From positions 1 through 54,443 of the forward strand of contig JASMLP010000196.1 in the NCBI GenBank assembly GCA_030748635.1: 54,443 bases of DNA. The letters run 5' to 3'. The DNA comes from Planctomycetota bacterium. Lineage in GTDB: Bacteria; Planctomycetota; JACQVV01; JASMLP01. Shown one piece after another: positions 8,832 to 17,420 of the stretch (positions are counted from its first letter, which is position 1; the number at the start of each line of letters is the position of its first letter). Below the pieces are notes generated by a model. That model saw only the letters and a program-made list of their open reading frames with translations, ran no database searches and was not told the origin of the DNA. The position numbers and the translations under genes were made by a program.

Positions 8832-9058
8832 CGTAACTGGCCTCCGCGTAACAGGTTGATTTCAGTTCTTATTGTAGCAAGGGCTCCGATTCGCTTCCAC
8901 GATTCAAGCTTCGAGATTTGTTTTCGAAGTGGAATACGGATCCGAAAACGAGCCTCCAACACCCATTCTATTTAACCTCCACGATCAGCAGAACGTTTAC
9001 GCCCGGTTCAAGGCCGTTAAGATGCGCCCCGAACTTCAACCCGTATACTGCAGGAGTA

Positions 9059-10453
9059 ATGGTCATCTTCGCAGCGTGGCAACAGAAAATCCGAGACCTC
9101 TTTTCTCACCGCTTCGTGCGTGACGTGAGCGTAATGCAAGCGAGCAACATCCTGGTCATGGGATTGGCCTATGTGGGCTCGGTTCTTCTCGTACGCCACC
9201 TCGGTCAAGATAATTACGGACTCTATTCTCTGTCCGTGGGTCTATTCACCTTCTTCCGGTACTTCACCGATGTCGGACTCGACCATTCGGTCTTGCCCAA
9301 GATGACCCAGGCGCATGTGCAAAACGACCGGAATCGACTCGCCCAATTAATCGGGTTTTACCTCTCTATCAGCTTCGCCACCGCTACGCTTCTGGTCACT
9401 CTAGGATATGGACTGGCGCCTTTTCTCGCGAAACGCATGTATGGGAACCCAGACGTGGCGGCTCTCACCCGAATTATTTTGAGTATCGCCATTCTTGAAA
9501 TCGGGTTCCGGTACTGCTCGACCGTCATCAAATCTTTGCGACAATTTGTACCTCTATCCGTAGTTCAGATCGCGTCTCAGATCGGCCGATTTGGCCTCGT
9601 GGCTACCGGCGTCCTCCTCGACTTCGACCCCCGAGGCATGGCTTTCGTGCTGATTACCGGCACCGCCCTCTCCTCGGTCTTCGCCTATATCGCCTATCGC
9701 CGGGTCGCGTCTCCGGTCGACCACTTCCCCTCGATGAGCCAAAGTCTTCGAGAGATCAGGCAGGTTCCTTTCCGCCCACTGCTCATCTCTGGTTTTGCCG
9801 TGGCGCTAGGCAAAAACCTTGGCAGTTTTTGCGATCTCTTTCCTATCCTCGTCCTGGGAACTCTCTCGATGAACAAGGTCGCTCATTTCAAGGTGGTTCT
9901 CGCGGTGGTTTCACTACCGTGCACTCTTTTATCCGCCATTTCCAGCAACACAACCGTGAAACTCTCGGAACTGTACGCCCAGGGAGATATCGACGGATTC
10001 CGGAACGCGTTTCGAAAAATCACCTGGATCTCTCTCAAGATTTCGATCGGCGTCACCCTCCTCTTTGCCCTCGCGAGTCCTCTTCTCCTTTGGATCTACG
10101 GCCCCGAATACCTGTCATCACTCCACGTCGCTTTGATCTTCTTGCTTCACCCTCTCTTTGCGGGACTCGGAATCGCGACCACACCGTTTTTCCGGATCGT
10201 GGATCGTGTCGGCACCATCAATATCATCCAAGCGTGCATCGCCGTCGTCGTTCTTTCTGCCGGATACTTCTTGATCCGCTGGCAGGGGGTTCTGGGAGCT
10301 GCCATTCTTCTCGTGGTCCTGCGCAACCTGTTTCGAATTATCGGTTACCGAACGGCCCTGTGGATGATCGACCGGCCCGACTTGTGGAAATCCCTTCCCG
10401 ACAACCTCAAGAAGCCAGATCGTGCCCCGCATTCCCCGAGCGAGGAGGTATAA
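9059..10453 (+). CDS. Polysaccharide-type flippase (MOP superfamily, Wzx/RfbX-like)
   Basis: This 464-residue membrane protein has about twelve to fourteen hydrophobic segments and the family opening FVRDVSVMQASNILVMGLAYVG with RHLGQDNYGLYSLSVGLF. This matches oligosaccharide or lipid-linked polymer flippases, which move glycan-lipid intermediates across the inner membrane. The chosen ATG at 9059 is only two bases after AGGAG, a tight spacing; a TATACT lies at 9044-9049, so the message could be nearly leaderless. The longer reading from 8918 adds 47 residues of unlikely composition. The gene heads a plus-strand run with the PHP protein and two large unknown proteins, and is divergent from the glycosyltransferase pair. 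Other MOP exporters such as MurJ are less likely from the N-terminal motif. Confidence 0.85.
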   Translation: MVIFAAWQQKIRDLFSHRFVRDVSVMQASNILVMGLAYVGSVLLVRHLGQDNYGLYSLSVGLFTFFRYFTDVGLDHSVLPKMTQAHVQNDRNRLAQLIGFYLSISFATATLLVTLGYGLAPFLAKRMYGNPDVAALTRIILSIAILEIGFRYCSTVIKSLRQFVPLSVVQIASQIGRFGLVATGVLLDFDPRGMAFVLITGTALSSVFAYIAYRRVASPVDHFPSMSQSLREIRQVPFRPLLISGFAVALGKNLGSFCDLFPILVLGTLSMNKVAHFKVVLAVVSLPCTLLSAISSNTTVKLSELYAQGDIDGFRNAFRKITWISLKISIGVTLLFALASPLLLWIYGPEYLSSLHVALIFLLHPLFAGLGIATTPFFRIVDRVGTINIIQACIAVVVLSAGYFLIRWQGVLGAAILLVVLRNLFRIIGYRTALWMIDRPDLWKSLPDNLKKPDRAPHSPSEEV

Positions 10454-10491
10454 TGCTCTACCTGCCCGGACTCCGGGACAAGACGGCATGA
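10453..10491 (+). CDS. Candidate 12-residue leader ORF between flippase and PHP gene
   Basis: An ATG at 10453 shares its A with the flippase stop (TAATG) and sits four bases after a perfect AGGAGG. It encodes MLYLPGLRDKTA and ends in a TGA that overlaps the PHP start (ATGA). Such a chain would let ribosomes pass from the flippase to the PHP gene without leaving the message. The AGGAGGTATAATG could instead be read as a -10-like box. There is no evidence that the peptide has a function of its own. Confidence 0.35.
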   Translation: MLYLPGLRDKTA

Positions 10492-11570
10492 AGCGTTTCG
10501 ATCTACACAACCACACCCGAGAATCGAACAACCCTCCAGAGCACTGGATCGCTCGCCTTGCGGGCAGTCGGGAGTGCTATCTGAAGCCTCAGGATTCCCA
10601 CTATCACGCCACCCGGGTCCGAGGATTGGACGGATTGGCCATCACCAATCACGACTCCATAGATGACGCAATGGCCATGCAAGACCGCCACCCAGAATCG
10701 GTCATCGCCGGTTGCGAATACACCGTCAACGCCGGAGAAGGTTACCAGATTCATGTCGTGGTTCTGGATATCAACCGAACCATTCATCGAGAACTCGATC
10801 GCGCTCGCCACCTCGGCCTCGAACAGTTCGTACCGATCGTTCGTGAAGCTGGACACCCCTACTTCCTCGCTCATGTCGCCTGGAGTTTCTTCAGCGAAAA
10901 ACCGCTGACTCCCGAGACGGTAGAACGTTGGATACTCCAGTTTGATTGCCTGGAGACACGCAATTCGACCCGCATGTTGGAAAACGTATTCGCCACCCGA
11001 TTAGCTCGCTACTACGGAAAGTATGAGGTGGGTGGCAGCGATGGGCACGAACTCACATCCATCGGCCGGGCCTGGACGGAAAGTCCCACCGCCAACAGCA
11101 AAGAAGAGTTCCTGGAAGATCTCAAGGCCGGTCGGGTCCGCCCAGGAGGCGAACACGGTTCGGTGGCCCGATTCCGGAAAACCATCCTGCGTTTGGCCGC
11201 GGGACACTATCGCGATCAGATCGAAGAAGCTCTCGACTCCCAAAAACGAGGAGCGTTCCTTCAAGAGCAAGGACTGGGCAGCCTGTTGAGAATTGTCGGA
11301 AGCCTCTATTTCCTGCCGAACCTGTGGCTTTCTTCCCACATTGGAGCCGTCCGACATCAAAGCGAAATGCAGGTCGACACTCTTCGCCTTACCCGAGAGT
11401 TTCGCGATTATCTACGAAGCCGGGAAACCGAACGAATCCTGAGTGATCCGTCTCGATCCAAGAAAGAACAACGAGACCTCTGGGAAGACCAGATGACCCG
11501 CATCGAACGCGCTTTCGGCCACCCTCTCGAAGAGGGTGACATCGACATGAAAGATGTCCTTCTGACCTGA
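10488..11570 (+). CDS. PHP-domain metal-dependent phosphoesterase-like protein
   Basis: This is a 360-residue protein with a PHP fold in its first about 220 residues. Putative metal ligands are in order: FDLHNHTRES, AITNHDSIDDAM, AGCEYTVNAG, IHVVVLD, FLAHVAW, DCLETRNS and GGSDGHELTSIG. PHP proteins hydrolyse phosphate esters or act as nucleases; the substrate is not deducible. The C-terminal 140 residues are helical and charged with one weakly hydrophobic stretch (GSLLRIVGSLYFLPNLWLSS) and are not a standard extension. In exopolysaccharide loci, PHP proteins can be tyrosine phosphatases (CpsB/Wzb-like), but here the motif set looks more like the TrpH/amidohydrolase-like PHP group. It follows the flippase and precedes the SDR fusion by 9 nt, so it is part of the same unit. 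Confidence 0.8.
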   Translation: MKRFDLHNHTRESNNPPEHWIARLAGSRECYLKPQDSHYHATRVRGLDGLAITNHDSIDDAMAMQDRHPESVIAGCEYTVNAGEGYQIHVVVLDINRTIHRELDRARHLGLEQFVPIVREAGHPYFLAHVAWSFFSEKPLTPETVERWILQFDCLETRNSTRMLENVFATRLARYYGKYEVGGSDGHELTSIGRAWTESPTANSKEEFLEDLKAGRVRPGGEHGSVARFRKTILRLAAGHYRDQIEEALDSQKRGAFLQEQGLGSLLRIVGSLYFLPNLWLSSHIGAVRHQSEMQVDTLRLTREFRDYLRSRETERILSDPSRSKKEQRDLWEDQMTRIERAFGHPLEEGDIDMKDVLLT

Positions 11571-11579
11571 CTCCCTACC

Positions 11580-13943
11580 ATGCCCTTTCGACCCCTATCC
11601 CACGGCCGCATCGAACAGAAACCGGACCCCCGAGCCACTCGGGATCGGTCTTTGCGACTGCGCTCCGAAAGCCCCTTCCCGGAGGATGAACCGGTCCGAG
11701 TCCTGGTAACCGGCGCGGCCGGATTTCTCGGACGATACACAATCCACGCCCTCTGTTCACTTCTTCCCCACATCGAACTGACCCTGATCGGTACCGATCG
11801 GCAGACGCGTCCTCTTTACCTCAATCAAGCGCCCTACCGAAGCGTGATCTACGACCGCTGTGACCTGGACGCGCCTTCAAGCTCCGCCCATCTTATTGGA
11901 CAGTATCGTCCCCACCTGGTTGTGGTCGCGGCCGGGCCTTCCCGGCACTCCAAAAGACTTCCTTCCGATGAAGTGCTTCATCGAATCCACGTCACCCATC
12001 GACTGCAACTGGCCCGGGAGCTGGGTCAACTCGAATTCCCGACCCGATTGGTACAGTTCACCTCAGGTCGATATCAAGAAAGCCCGGAAGGTTCCCCAGC
12101 CACCGAAGAGACTCCCCTCGACCTTTCCGACCCGTTCACCTCCAGTCTATTCGCGGCAGAAGAAGCGCTCAAAAACTTAGAATCATCCCACCCGCTACTC
12201 TGTACATCCCTGCGACTTCCAACGCTTTTCGGCCCCGGCGACCGGGGAGTCCCGGCGCTTCTGGCCCGAGCCTACTCCCGGGGTCTACTCCCCTTGAACG
12301 TACCCGAGCCACGGAGATTACACTCCCTCTTGTGGGCGGGCGATGCGGCCTGGGCCGCCGTCCGAGCCGGCTTTTGTATCGAATCGATCGTCCGGGCTCA
12401 CCCGGTACTCAACATCGCTCCTTCTCCGATACAAACGGGCGATCTGATCTCGACCATTGCGCAGAACATTCATCCTCGCGGCATCCTCGGACTCAGTTCA
12501 CCCCTAGCTCGACTTTTCGATCTGTCTCACCTCAAGGAGTTCAAGATGCCCAAAGGTGGCTATGAAATCCTGACCCGAGTGGTGCAAACAGCGGAAGGGC
12601 TTTCTGAGTCGATCCAGGATATTCCGATTCCTCTGGGCCTCGACAAAGAGGTCCTTCGTTTCTTGCTTCAGGACCGCCCGATCGACGGGCGCCGTTTCGA
12701 ACGGGTTTTCGAAACGTCTTTGCCTGCGCCCTACGAACCCCTTGCCACAACCATACGCTATCTCCAGGAAAGTCGCTGGAAAGATCTAGCCCCCCCGATA
12801 TCGACATCCAAGGAACGTCTTTCCAGACGACGCCAGATCGAAGCGGCCCGAAAGATGACCCGCCAACTCGCCGAATTTCGCCCCACACTGACGACCGGCC
12901 CTCTCCCCGCGGTGCACCTCCCCGTCATCGACCTCGAGATCGACCTCAAGAGCCTCTATATCCTGTCGGAAAGGTTGCAGGACCTCACCTTCGAACGCAT
13001 CCTCGGGGCCGGATTCCGTACATTCGCTAGTCGAGTTCTTCCCAACCTCGCCCGTTCCAGCCTCCAGGCTCTTCAGGCGGGACTTCACGATGCCCATCGC
13101 GCTCGTTTCGCCCACCCCAGCGGACCGACTCTTACCGACCTGCGCACCCTCTTCGAAGGACCGGGACCTCTGGCTGGATTCCGTCAGAACCTCCAGTCCC
13201 AACTCCTTCTGGACACCCTGGAGAGACTTCGTGATTCCGCCTCAACCTTTCGTCCACTTCTCCAACTCCTCCCGGAACTGGACTACGGATTCTTGCTCGA
13301 AACAGAACTCGGCCCCGTGGGGATCGTCCTGAGCAAGAGAGAAGAGGATCTCGTCATCACGTTTCCCCGAGACATCGTCGATGACCTTCCAACTCAGGTC
13401 CCTGCTCAACGGCGACTAGCAGAATTCCGGAAAAATACCCGTACCGATGTCAGTTTCACCCTACCCCTGGCCGCTCTCGCTAGCGACCTCACCCGCCCCC
13501 ACCCGCTACGCCGAGTTCTTTCGGGCATGGGAACCGTCTATTTGACGACCGGTGTATCCCGTTTCTACCGACTGGTCGGCGAAGAGATTTTTGAAGAATC
13601 AAACAACCGAATCTACTACCTGGATAACAACAGACAGATCCGCTTCGGAATCGCCATCGATCGGGATTCTTCCATGCAAATCATAAGAGAAGAAGCGGTC
13701 GAATACCTCAACCGGGTACTCCATAACCTCTACGCGTCGGCCGACCTCAGCGCCACCCTGGAGCGCATTTCCGATGGACATATCAAGCCGCGATTCGAAA
13801 ACATCGTAAAAACTCGCAAGCTCCTCCGAGCCCTTTTTCACCCGGGCCCGGTCCAACGACTGTTAGGGCTTCTGGAACGTCGCCAGAATATCCGTCGACG
13901 TGGCCGTACCAATCGACACCAGCGCCCCAGAGGCTTCCGATGA
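11580..13943 (+). CDS. SDR-like NAD(P)-binding domain with lost catalytic residues fused to a large unknown C-terminal region
   Basis: This is a 787-residue protein. Residues about 38-330 form an extended short-chain dehydrogenase/epimerase domain: VRVLVTGAAGFLGRY is the nucleotide-binding loop, followed by VVVAAGPSRHS, LVQFTSGRYQ and LRLPTLFGPGD. The catalytic YxxxK position, expected in DPFTSSLFAAEEAL, reads FTSSL, so both Tyr and Lys are replaced (Phe, Leu). The domain may therefore bind a nucleotide or sugar nucleotide without doing redox chemistry. Residues about 330-787 match no family I recognise and end in a basic Arg-rich tail. No signal peptide or transmembrane helix is apparent. 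The first 37 residues look disordered and no clear ribosome-binding site was found. Its stop overlaps the next gene by 4 nt, so the two products probably work together. Confidence 0.8.
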   Translation: MPFRPLSHGRIEQKPDPRATRDRSLRLRSESPFPEDEPVRVLVTGAAGFLGRYTIHALCSLLPHIELTLIGTDRQTRPLYLNQAPYRSVIYDRCDLDAPSSSAHLIGQYRPHLVVVAAGPSRHSKRLPSDEVLHRIHVTHRLQLARELGQLEFPTRLVQFTSGRYQESPEGSPATEETPLDLSDPFTSSLFAAEEALKNLESSHPLLCTSLRLPTLFGPGDRGVPALLARAYSRGLLPLNVPEPRRLHSLLWAGDAAWAAVRAGFCIESIVRAHPVLNIAPSPIQTGDLISTIAQNIHPRGILGLSSPLARLFDLSHLKEFKMPKGGYEILTRVVQTAEGLSESIQDIPIPLGLDKEVLRFLLQDRPIDGRRFERVFETSLPAPYEPLATTIRYLQESRWKDLAPPISTSKERLSRRRQIEAARKMTRQLAEFRPTLTTGPLPAVHLPVIDLEIDLKSLYILSERLQDLTFERILGAGFRTFASRVLPNLARSSLQALQAGLHDAHRARFAHPSGPTLTDLRTLFEGPGPLAGFRQNLQSQLLLDTLERLRDSASTFRPLLQLLPELDYGFLLETELGPVGIVLSKREEDLVITFPRDIVDDLPTQVPAQRRLAEFRKNTRTDVSFTLPLAALASDLTRPHPLRRVLSGMGTVYLTTGVSRFYRLVGEEIFEESNNRIYYLDNNRQIRFGIAIDRDSSMQIIREEAVEYLNRVLHNLYASADLSATLERISDGHIKPRFENIVKTRKLLRALFHPGPVQRLLGLLERRQNIRRRGRTNRHQRPRGFR

Positions 13944-16291
13944 TCTTCTGGAAATCCTCCACGAACACCCCACCCCATGTATTGCGAGCGATAGAGAACC
14001 TGGAGCAGATTGCAAACGTCCTCTCCCAGGATGCCCGAACACGGCCTGACCCTCCTCCTCTACATGTCCCCTTTACCACCATCGACCTAGATCCCACGGC
14101 TCTTCAGACCTGGATCCAGATACTGCGAGAAATCACCGGGATTCATCACCCCTTCTGCCTGGCGCTGATCTTTACCGGAGGAGACACTCCCCCTCGGGCC
14201 CACCGGGTCGATCTGGACCCGCAGTCCCCACCTCGAACTCGTGAGATACTGGAATCCTCCCCCGATCAGCAGGATCTTTCCGAATGGAGGATTTCCGCCT
14301 CCCAGGACGAAGGGGTTCAGATCGACCTCGCGATCCGTATCGACCGACGTTTTGCCTGGTGTCTCGAAGGAGAAGACATCGACGCCCTCGATCCGGTCGC
14401 TCGCCTTCTTACCCTGCCCGGCAAGATGTTTCGTTCTCCACGAGTCCAGATCGACCCTCCTCCTCCCGCCCGACTCCAAAAACTGATGACCGCCTGGAAG
14501 GTGGATGCCAGCACCTCGGCCCGTTTGGTCCGGGAGATTGCGGCCTCGATCGGTCACACGCAGATCCTTCTGACCGGTCCACACTCTCCAATCCTCCTCT
14601 CCCTCTCCCGAATTGGACCCACCTTTCAGTTCTCGATCGCTGCCTGGCCCGATGCGGAACGCAAGCCTCAAGACCACGAACCGCTATCCGAAATCGCCTC
14701 CCGAATCCGAAGGCATGTCGACTGCGACCTCGTACTCGCAGTAAACACTTCCTGGCTTCATGAACTGATGGGTACGACCGAATTTGCCGAAGCGCTCGTT
14801 TCCGGTTTCCGGTTGACCCAAGGGTGGTCTCTCTCGACCCGAGGAGAACTCTCCGACCTCCTGCTACTGACCAAGAGACTCGCTCCCGACTCTCCCGTTT
14901 TGCGATGGCTCAACAGCAGCGGAATCACCCGTGAAACCGCCTCCAACGCTTTGACAAGACGACTTTCTCGAGCGGCGGCTCTCCTCCGACAAACCCCACA
15001 CCTCTTCCGCCTCGGCACTCCCGAGGGTCCGCCCATTCAGATCCTCTTCGATTCCCGAGGCATACGAACCCCTCGACGCCCTCCTTCCGGCCCGGACGTG
15101 GAAATCGTGGATCTCAACCTAAGCACGATCCGCTGGATCCTGGAGAACCTCGCCGTCGGAGGAGTTTCCTGGGCAGTGGAAACCGCGCGAGAAGTGCTTC
15201 CTGACAACCTCCTGGTCCCAGTCTACGGCACCGAATTTCTGGGGGTCTTACATGTCCGAGGACTGGGCGGACAGCGTTCGCTTCTGACCATCTCCGGCAG
15301 CGCATGCAACCACCTGACGGGCGGATGGAATGGAGACCTCATCGCCCACCTCATCCCCTGGACCGGCTCGGAGACCGCCAGTATACGATCGATTACCACG
15401 ATCGGCCGCCACATCGATCTTCCTCTCCATGTCGAGCCGCAATCGGATCAGATCGTTCTCGACCTTTCCGGATTACTACCGGTCACCCCCGCCCAACTCC
15501 GTTGGCATATCGGCTCTCTTCGTCAAGAATCCGTTCGTGGAGCCAAACGCCTGGTTCAACCGGATTCCGCGCTGGACACTCTCGCTTCGGGACATCGCTA
15601 CACCCTCCGTTCTCTCGAACTGGAACAAAAACCGGCCGAAGTTCATCTCGCGGGCCGTCGCTACCGAGTGGAATACGGTTCCGGGATCCTGCTCGAGTGG
15701 CACGGCCTCGACTACCGCATGTGGTTAGGAACCCGTCGCGCGCGATTCGTCGGATTTCCCTTCGCGCCCAATCACCCCCCTCTCCTATTAGGATCTGGAT
15801 GGTCCGCCACGTCCGGCAAAAGCCCGGGCTGGCTGGAGGAGACCATCGGAGAGTTGGAGAACCTGGGATCGATCTCTCTCCCCTTTCGTGAAGGCGGTGT
15901 CTGGAGCCACCCGATCGGCCCCTTGCGCATCGAAATCCAGGAAACCTCAGCCGTCCCCTACGACGGCGCCGGCAATCATCTTCTGCGCATGCGAACCCTT
16001 CATCACGGTCCCCAAGGCCCCGGATTTGGCCTGCTCGAAGTTCCGCTCTCCTTGCGACACGGCACTCTGGGCGAAGTCTGGCACGATCGACCTTTCTGGT
16101 TAGAGCCCACTCGGCATCGCTACGGCACCTCACTGTGTTTTCAGGGAGAAGAAGTCTACCGCATCGCTCCAGCAACCGAGAGCGGGGTGGAATTCACCCC
16201 CACCGGTTTGGGCGAACGGCTACGAGCCGCCCTGACCAACGTCTGGACTCGCGGATTTCAGTGGCGACCTGGACCTCCCCCGCCCCAGTAA
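13940..16291 (+). CDS. Large uncharacterised protein coupled to the SDR fusion
   Basis: This is a 783-residue protein I do not recognise. It starts in a 4-nt overlap (ATGA) with the SDR fusion, so it is translationally coupled. The sequence looks globular and cytosolic: no signal peptide, no transmembrane span, few cysteines, many Arg, Pro and Leu. The first 330 residues are helix and strand mixed. The region from about 330 to 783 is strand-rich with many Gly and Trp, such as WHGLDYRMWLG, FVGFPFAPNH and GGVWSHPIGPLRIEIQE, suggesting a beta-sandwich or jelly-roll. It ends in a proline run. Codon use looks like that of its neighbours, so it does not look recently acquired. A role in surface-polymer assembly is a guess from the neighbouring flippase. 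Confidence 0.75.
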   Translation: MIFWKSSTNTPPHVLRAIENLEQIANVLSQDARTRPDPPPLHVPFTTIDLDPTALQTWIQILREITGIHHPFCLALIFTGGDTPPRAHRVDLDPQSPPRTREILESSPDQQDLSEWRISASQDEGVQIDLAIRIDRRFAWCLEGEDIDALDPVARLLTLPGKMFRSPRVQIDPPPPARLQKLMTAWKVDASTSARLVREIAASIGHTQILLTGPHSPILLSLSRIGPTFQFSIAAWPDAERKPQDHEPLSEIASRIRRHVDCDLVLAVNTSWLHELMGTTEFAEALVSGFRLTQGWSLSTRGELSDLLLLTKRLAPDSPVLRWLNSSGITRETASNALTRRLSRAAALLRQTPHLFRLGTPEGPPIQILFDSRGIRTPRRPPSGPDVEIVDLNLSTIRWILENLAVGGVSWAVETAREVLPDNLLVPVYGTEFLGVLHVRGLGGQRSLLTISGSACNHLTGGWNGDLIAHLIPWTGSETASIRSITTIGRHIDLPLHVEPQSDQIVLDLSGLLPVTPAQLRWHIGSLRQESVRGAKRLVQPDSALDTLASGHRYTLRSLELEQKPAEVHLAGRRYRVEYGSGILLEWHGLDYRMWLGTRRARFVGFPFAPNHPPLLLGSGWSATSGKSPGWLEETIGELENLGSISLPFREGGVWSHPIGPLRIEIQETSAVPYDGAGNHLLRMRTLHHGPQGPGFGLLEVPLSLRHGTLGEVWHDRPFWLEPTRHRYGTSLCFQGEEVYRIAPATESGVEFTPTGLGERLRAALTNVWTRGFQWRPGPPPPQ

Positions 16292-16312
16292 CCCGCCTTT
16301 GGAAGAGCCCTG

Positions 16313-16341
16313 CTGAAAACACGCCCAACACCTCGTACAAT
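16313..16341 (+). promoter_or_regulatory. Possible sigma-70-type promoter upstream of membrane low-complexity protein
   Basis: CTGAAA (16313-16318) and TACAAT (16336-16341) are separated by 17 bases, about 80 nt ahead of the ATG at 16423. The -10 matches five of six consensus positions and the -35 four of six. It lies in the 131-nt gap after the 783-residue gene, which is otherwise without features. Confidence 0.35.
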
Positions 16342-16422
16342 GTTTGTCGTGGCGGTTCAGTCGACTTCCTCTCGCCACCCCCTATCCGCCGGAACGCTTT
16401 TCCGGCACACCGGAGATCATTC

Positions 16423-17301
16423 ATGGCCAGACCCTCAGGCAGAAAATCCACCGCCGGAAGTTCCCGGCAAAGTTCAGTATCCAATCGAGGTCGCTCTTCG
16501 GCAAGCCAACGACGATCCGCCTCGGGCAAACAAAGCGCAGTCCGTTCCAGTCGTCGAACAGCTCAATCCGCCATTCGGGGCCCTCGGGTCGACCGCCGAC
16601 CCCAATACACCTTCATCGGCCTTCTCGTGGCGACCCTCGTCGCCACCGGTGTACTCCTGGCCAACCACTCTCCGAGCCCCACGACCGGATCGAACCATGT
16701 CCCTGAGAAGCAAGACATGGCTCTTCTGGACGAAGCGGGTCTCCTCGGACCGGGCAATTACAAAGACACCGGCTCCGAGGATTGGACTCCTCCCCCCTCC
16801 AGAACCCCCGATCCCGCCACCCCTTCCCCTCAGCCCCCCAAACCGAAAGACCCCACTCCCCCCTCCAAATCCACCCCGCCACCCCCGTCCAAAAAACCCA
16901 AAGGCTCCGCCCCGCCAGTCGCCGAGGAGCCAGCGGGACCCAAGCCCTTCAAGATGCAACAGGTCCCCTACCTCGAAAGCACTACCGACGACCAGAGGTA
17001 TGAGATGGGGCAACTGATCAAGAACCTGCAAGACATTGACAACACTCGCCTTTCTGACGACGCCCGCAGAAAGATCAAAAGTGTCGGACGTGTGGTCATC
17101 CCGGTCCTCCTCAACGCTTTCCTGGAACTCGACATGAATAACGAGGACGATCGACTCCGAGGTAACATGATCGCGGCCTGCCTCCGGTCCTACAACGACG
17201 ACCGGGGATTTGGATACGCACACGGTCCCGGGTCCACCGCCAGAGGGCTTTCCGAGGCGCGCAAGAAATGGTTCCAATGGTGGGACGGCCAGACCAAATA
17301 A
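16423..17301 (+). CDS. Membrane-anchored low-complexity protein with HEAT-like C-terminal domain
   Basis: This is a 292-residue protein of unknown function. It has a strongly basic Ser/Arg/Gly N terminus (residues 1-62, like a nucleic-acid- or polymer-binding tail), one transmembrane helix (about 63-82, YTFIGLLVATLVATGVLLA), a long Pro-, Ser- and Lys-rich linker, and a small helical domain from about residue 190 (RRKIKSVGRVVIPVLLNAFL, then RLRGNMIAACLRSYND) resembling a HEAT-type repeat pair. The basic N terminus should stay in the cytosol, putting linker and C-terminal domain outside. The ATG at 16423 has GGAG seven bases upstream; longer readings have no support. It is last in the plus-strand block and convergent with the opp operon. 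Confidence 0.65.
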   Translation: MARPSGRKSTAGSSRQSSVSNRGRSSASQRRSASGKQSAVRSSRRTAQSAIRGPRVDRRPQYTFIGLLVATLVATGVLLANHSPSPTTGSNHVPEKQDMALLDEAGLLGPGNYKDTGSEDWTPPPSRTPDPATPSPQPPKPKDPTPPSKSTPPPPSKKPKGSAPPVAEEPAGPKPFKMQQVPYLESTTDDQRYEMGQLIKNLQDIDNTRLSDDARRKIKSVGRVVIPVLLNAFLELDMNNEDDRLRGNMIAACLRSYNDDRGFGYAHGPGSTARGLSEARKKWFQWWDGQTK

Positions 17302-17392
17302 TCTCGTTGCTAGCCCACTCTGTCATCTTTACCTGACAGGCGATTTCCGACCGGAACCAGCGTCCCTCAACGCCCCAAAGAGCGAGAAACCC

Positions 17393-17419
17393 AAAAACGG
17401 AAGTCGCTTTTCACTTCCG
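17393..17419 (-). terminator. Rho-independent terminator of the opp operon
   Basis: Read on the minus strand, just past the oppF stop, the inverted repeat CGGAAGT - eight-base loop - ACTTCCG (17398-17419) is followed at once by five T (17393-17397). The stem is seven perfect base pairs. It ends the five-gene transporter transcript. Confidence 0.75.
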
Positions 17420-17420
17420 A

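Noticed and set aside
9044-9061. General leaderless-mRNA pattern (TATACT near flippase ATG, TAGAAT near GspK ATG, TATAAT near lipA ATG)
   Set aside because: Spacings differ (nine, seven and one base), no good -35 accompanies them, and most other genes have ribosome-binding sites; a chance match is likely.
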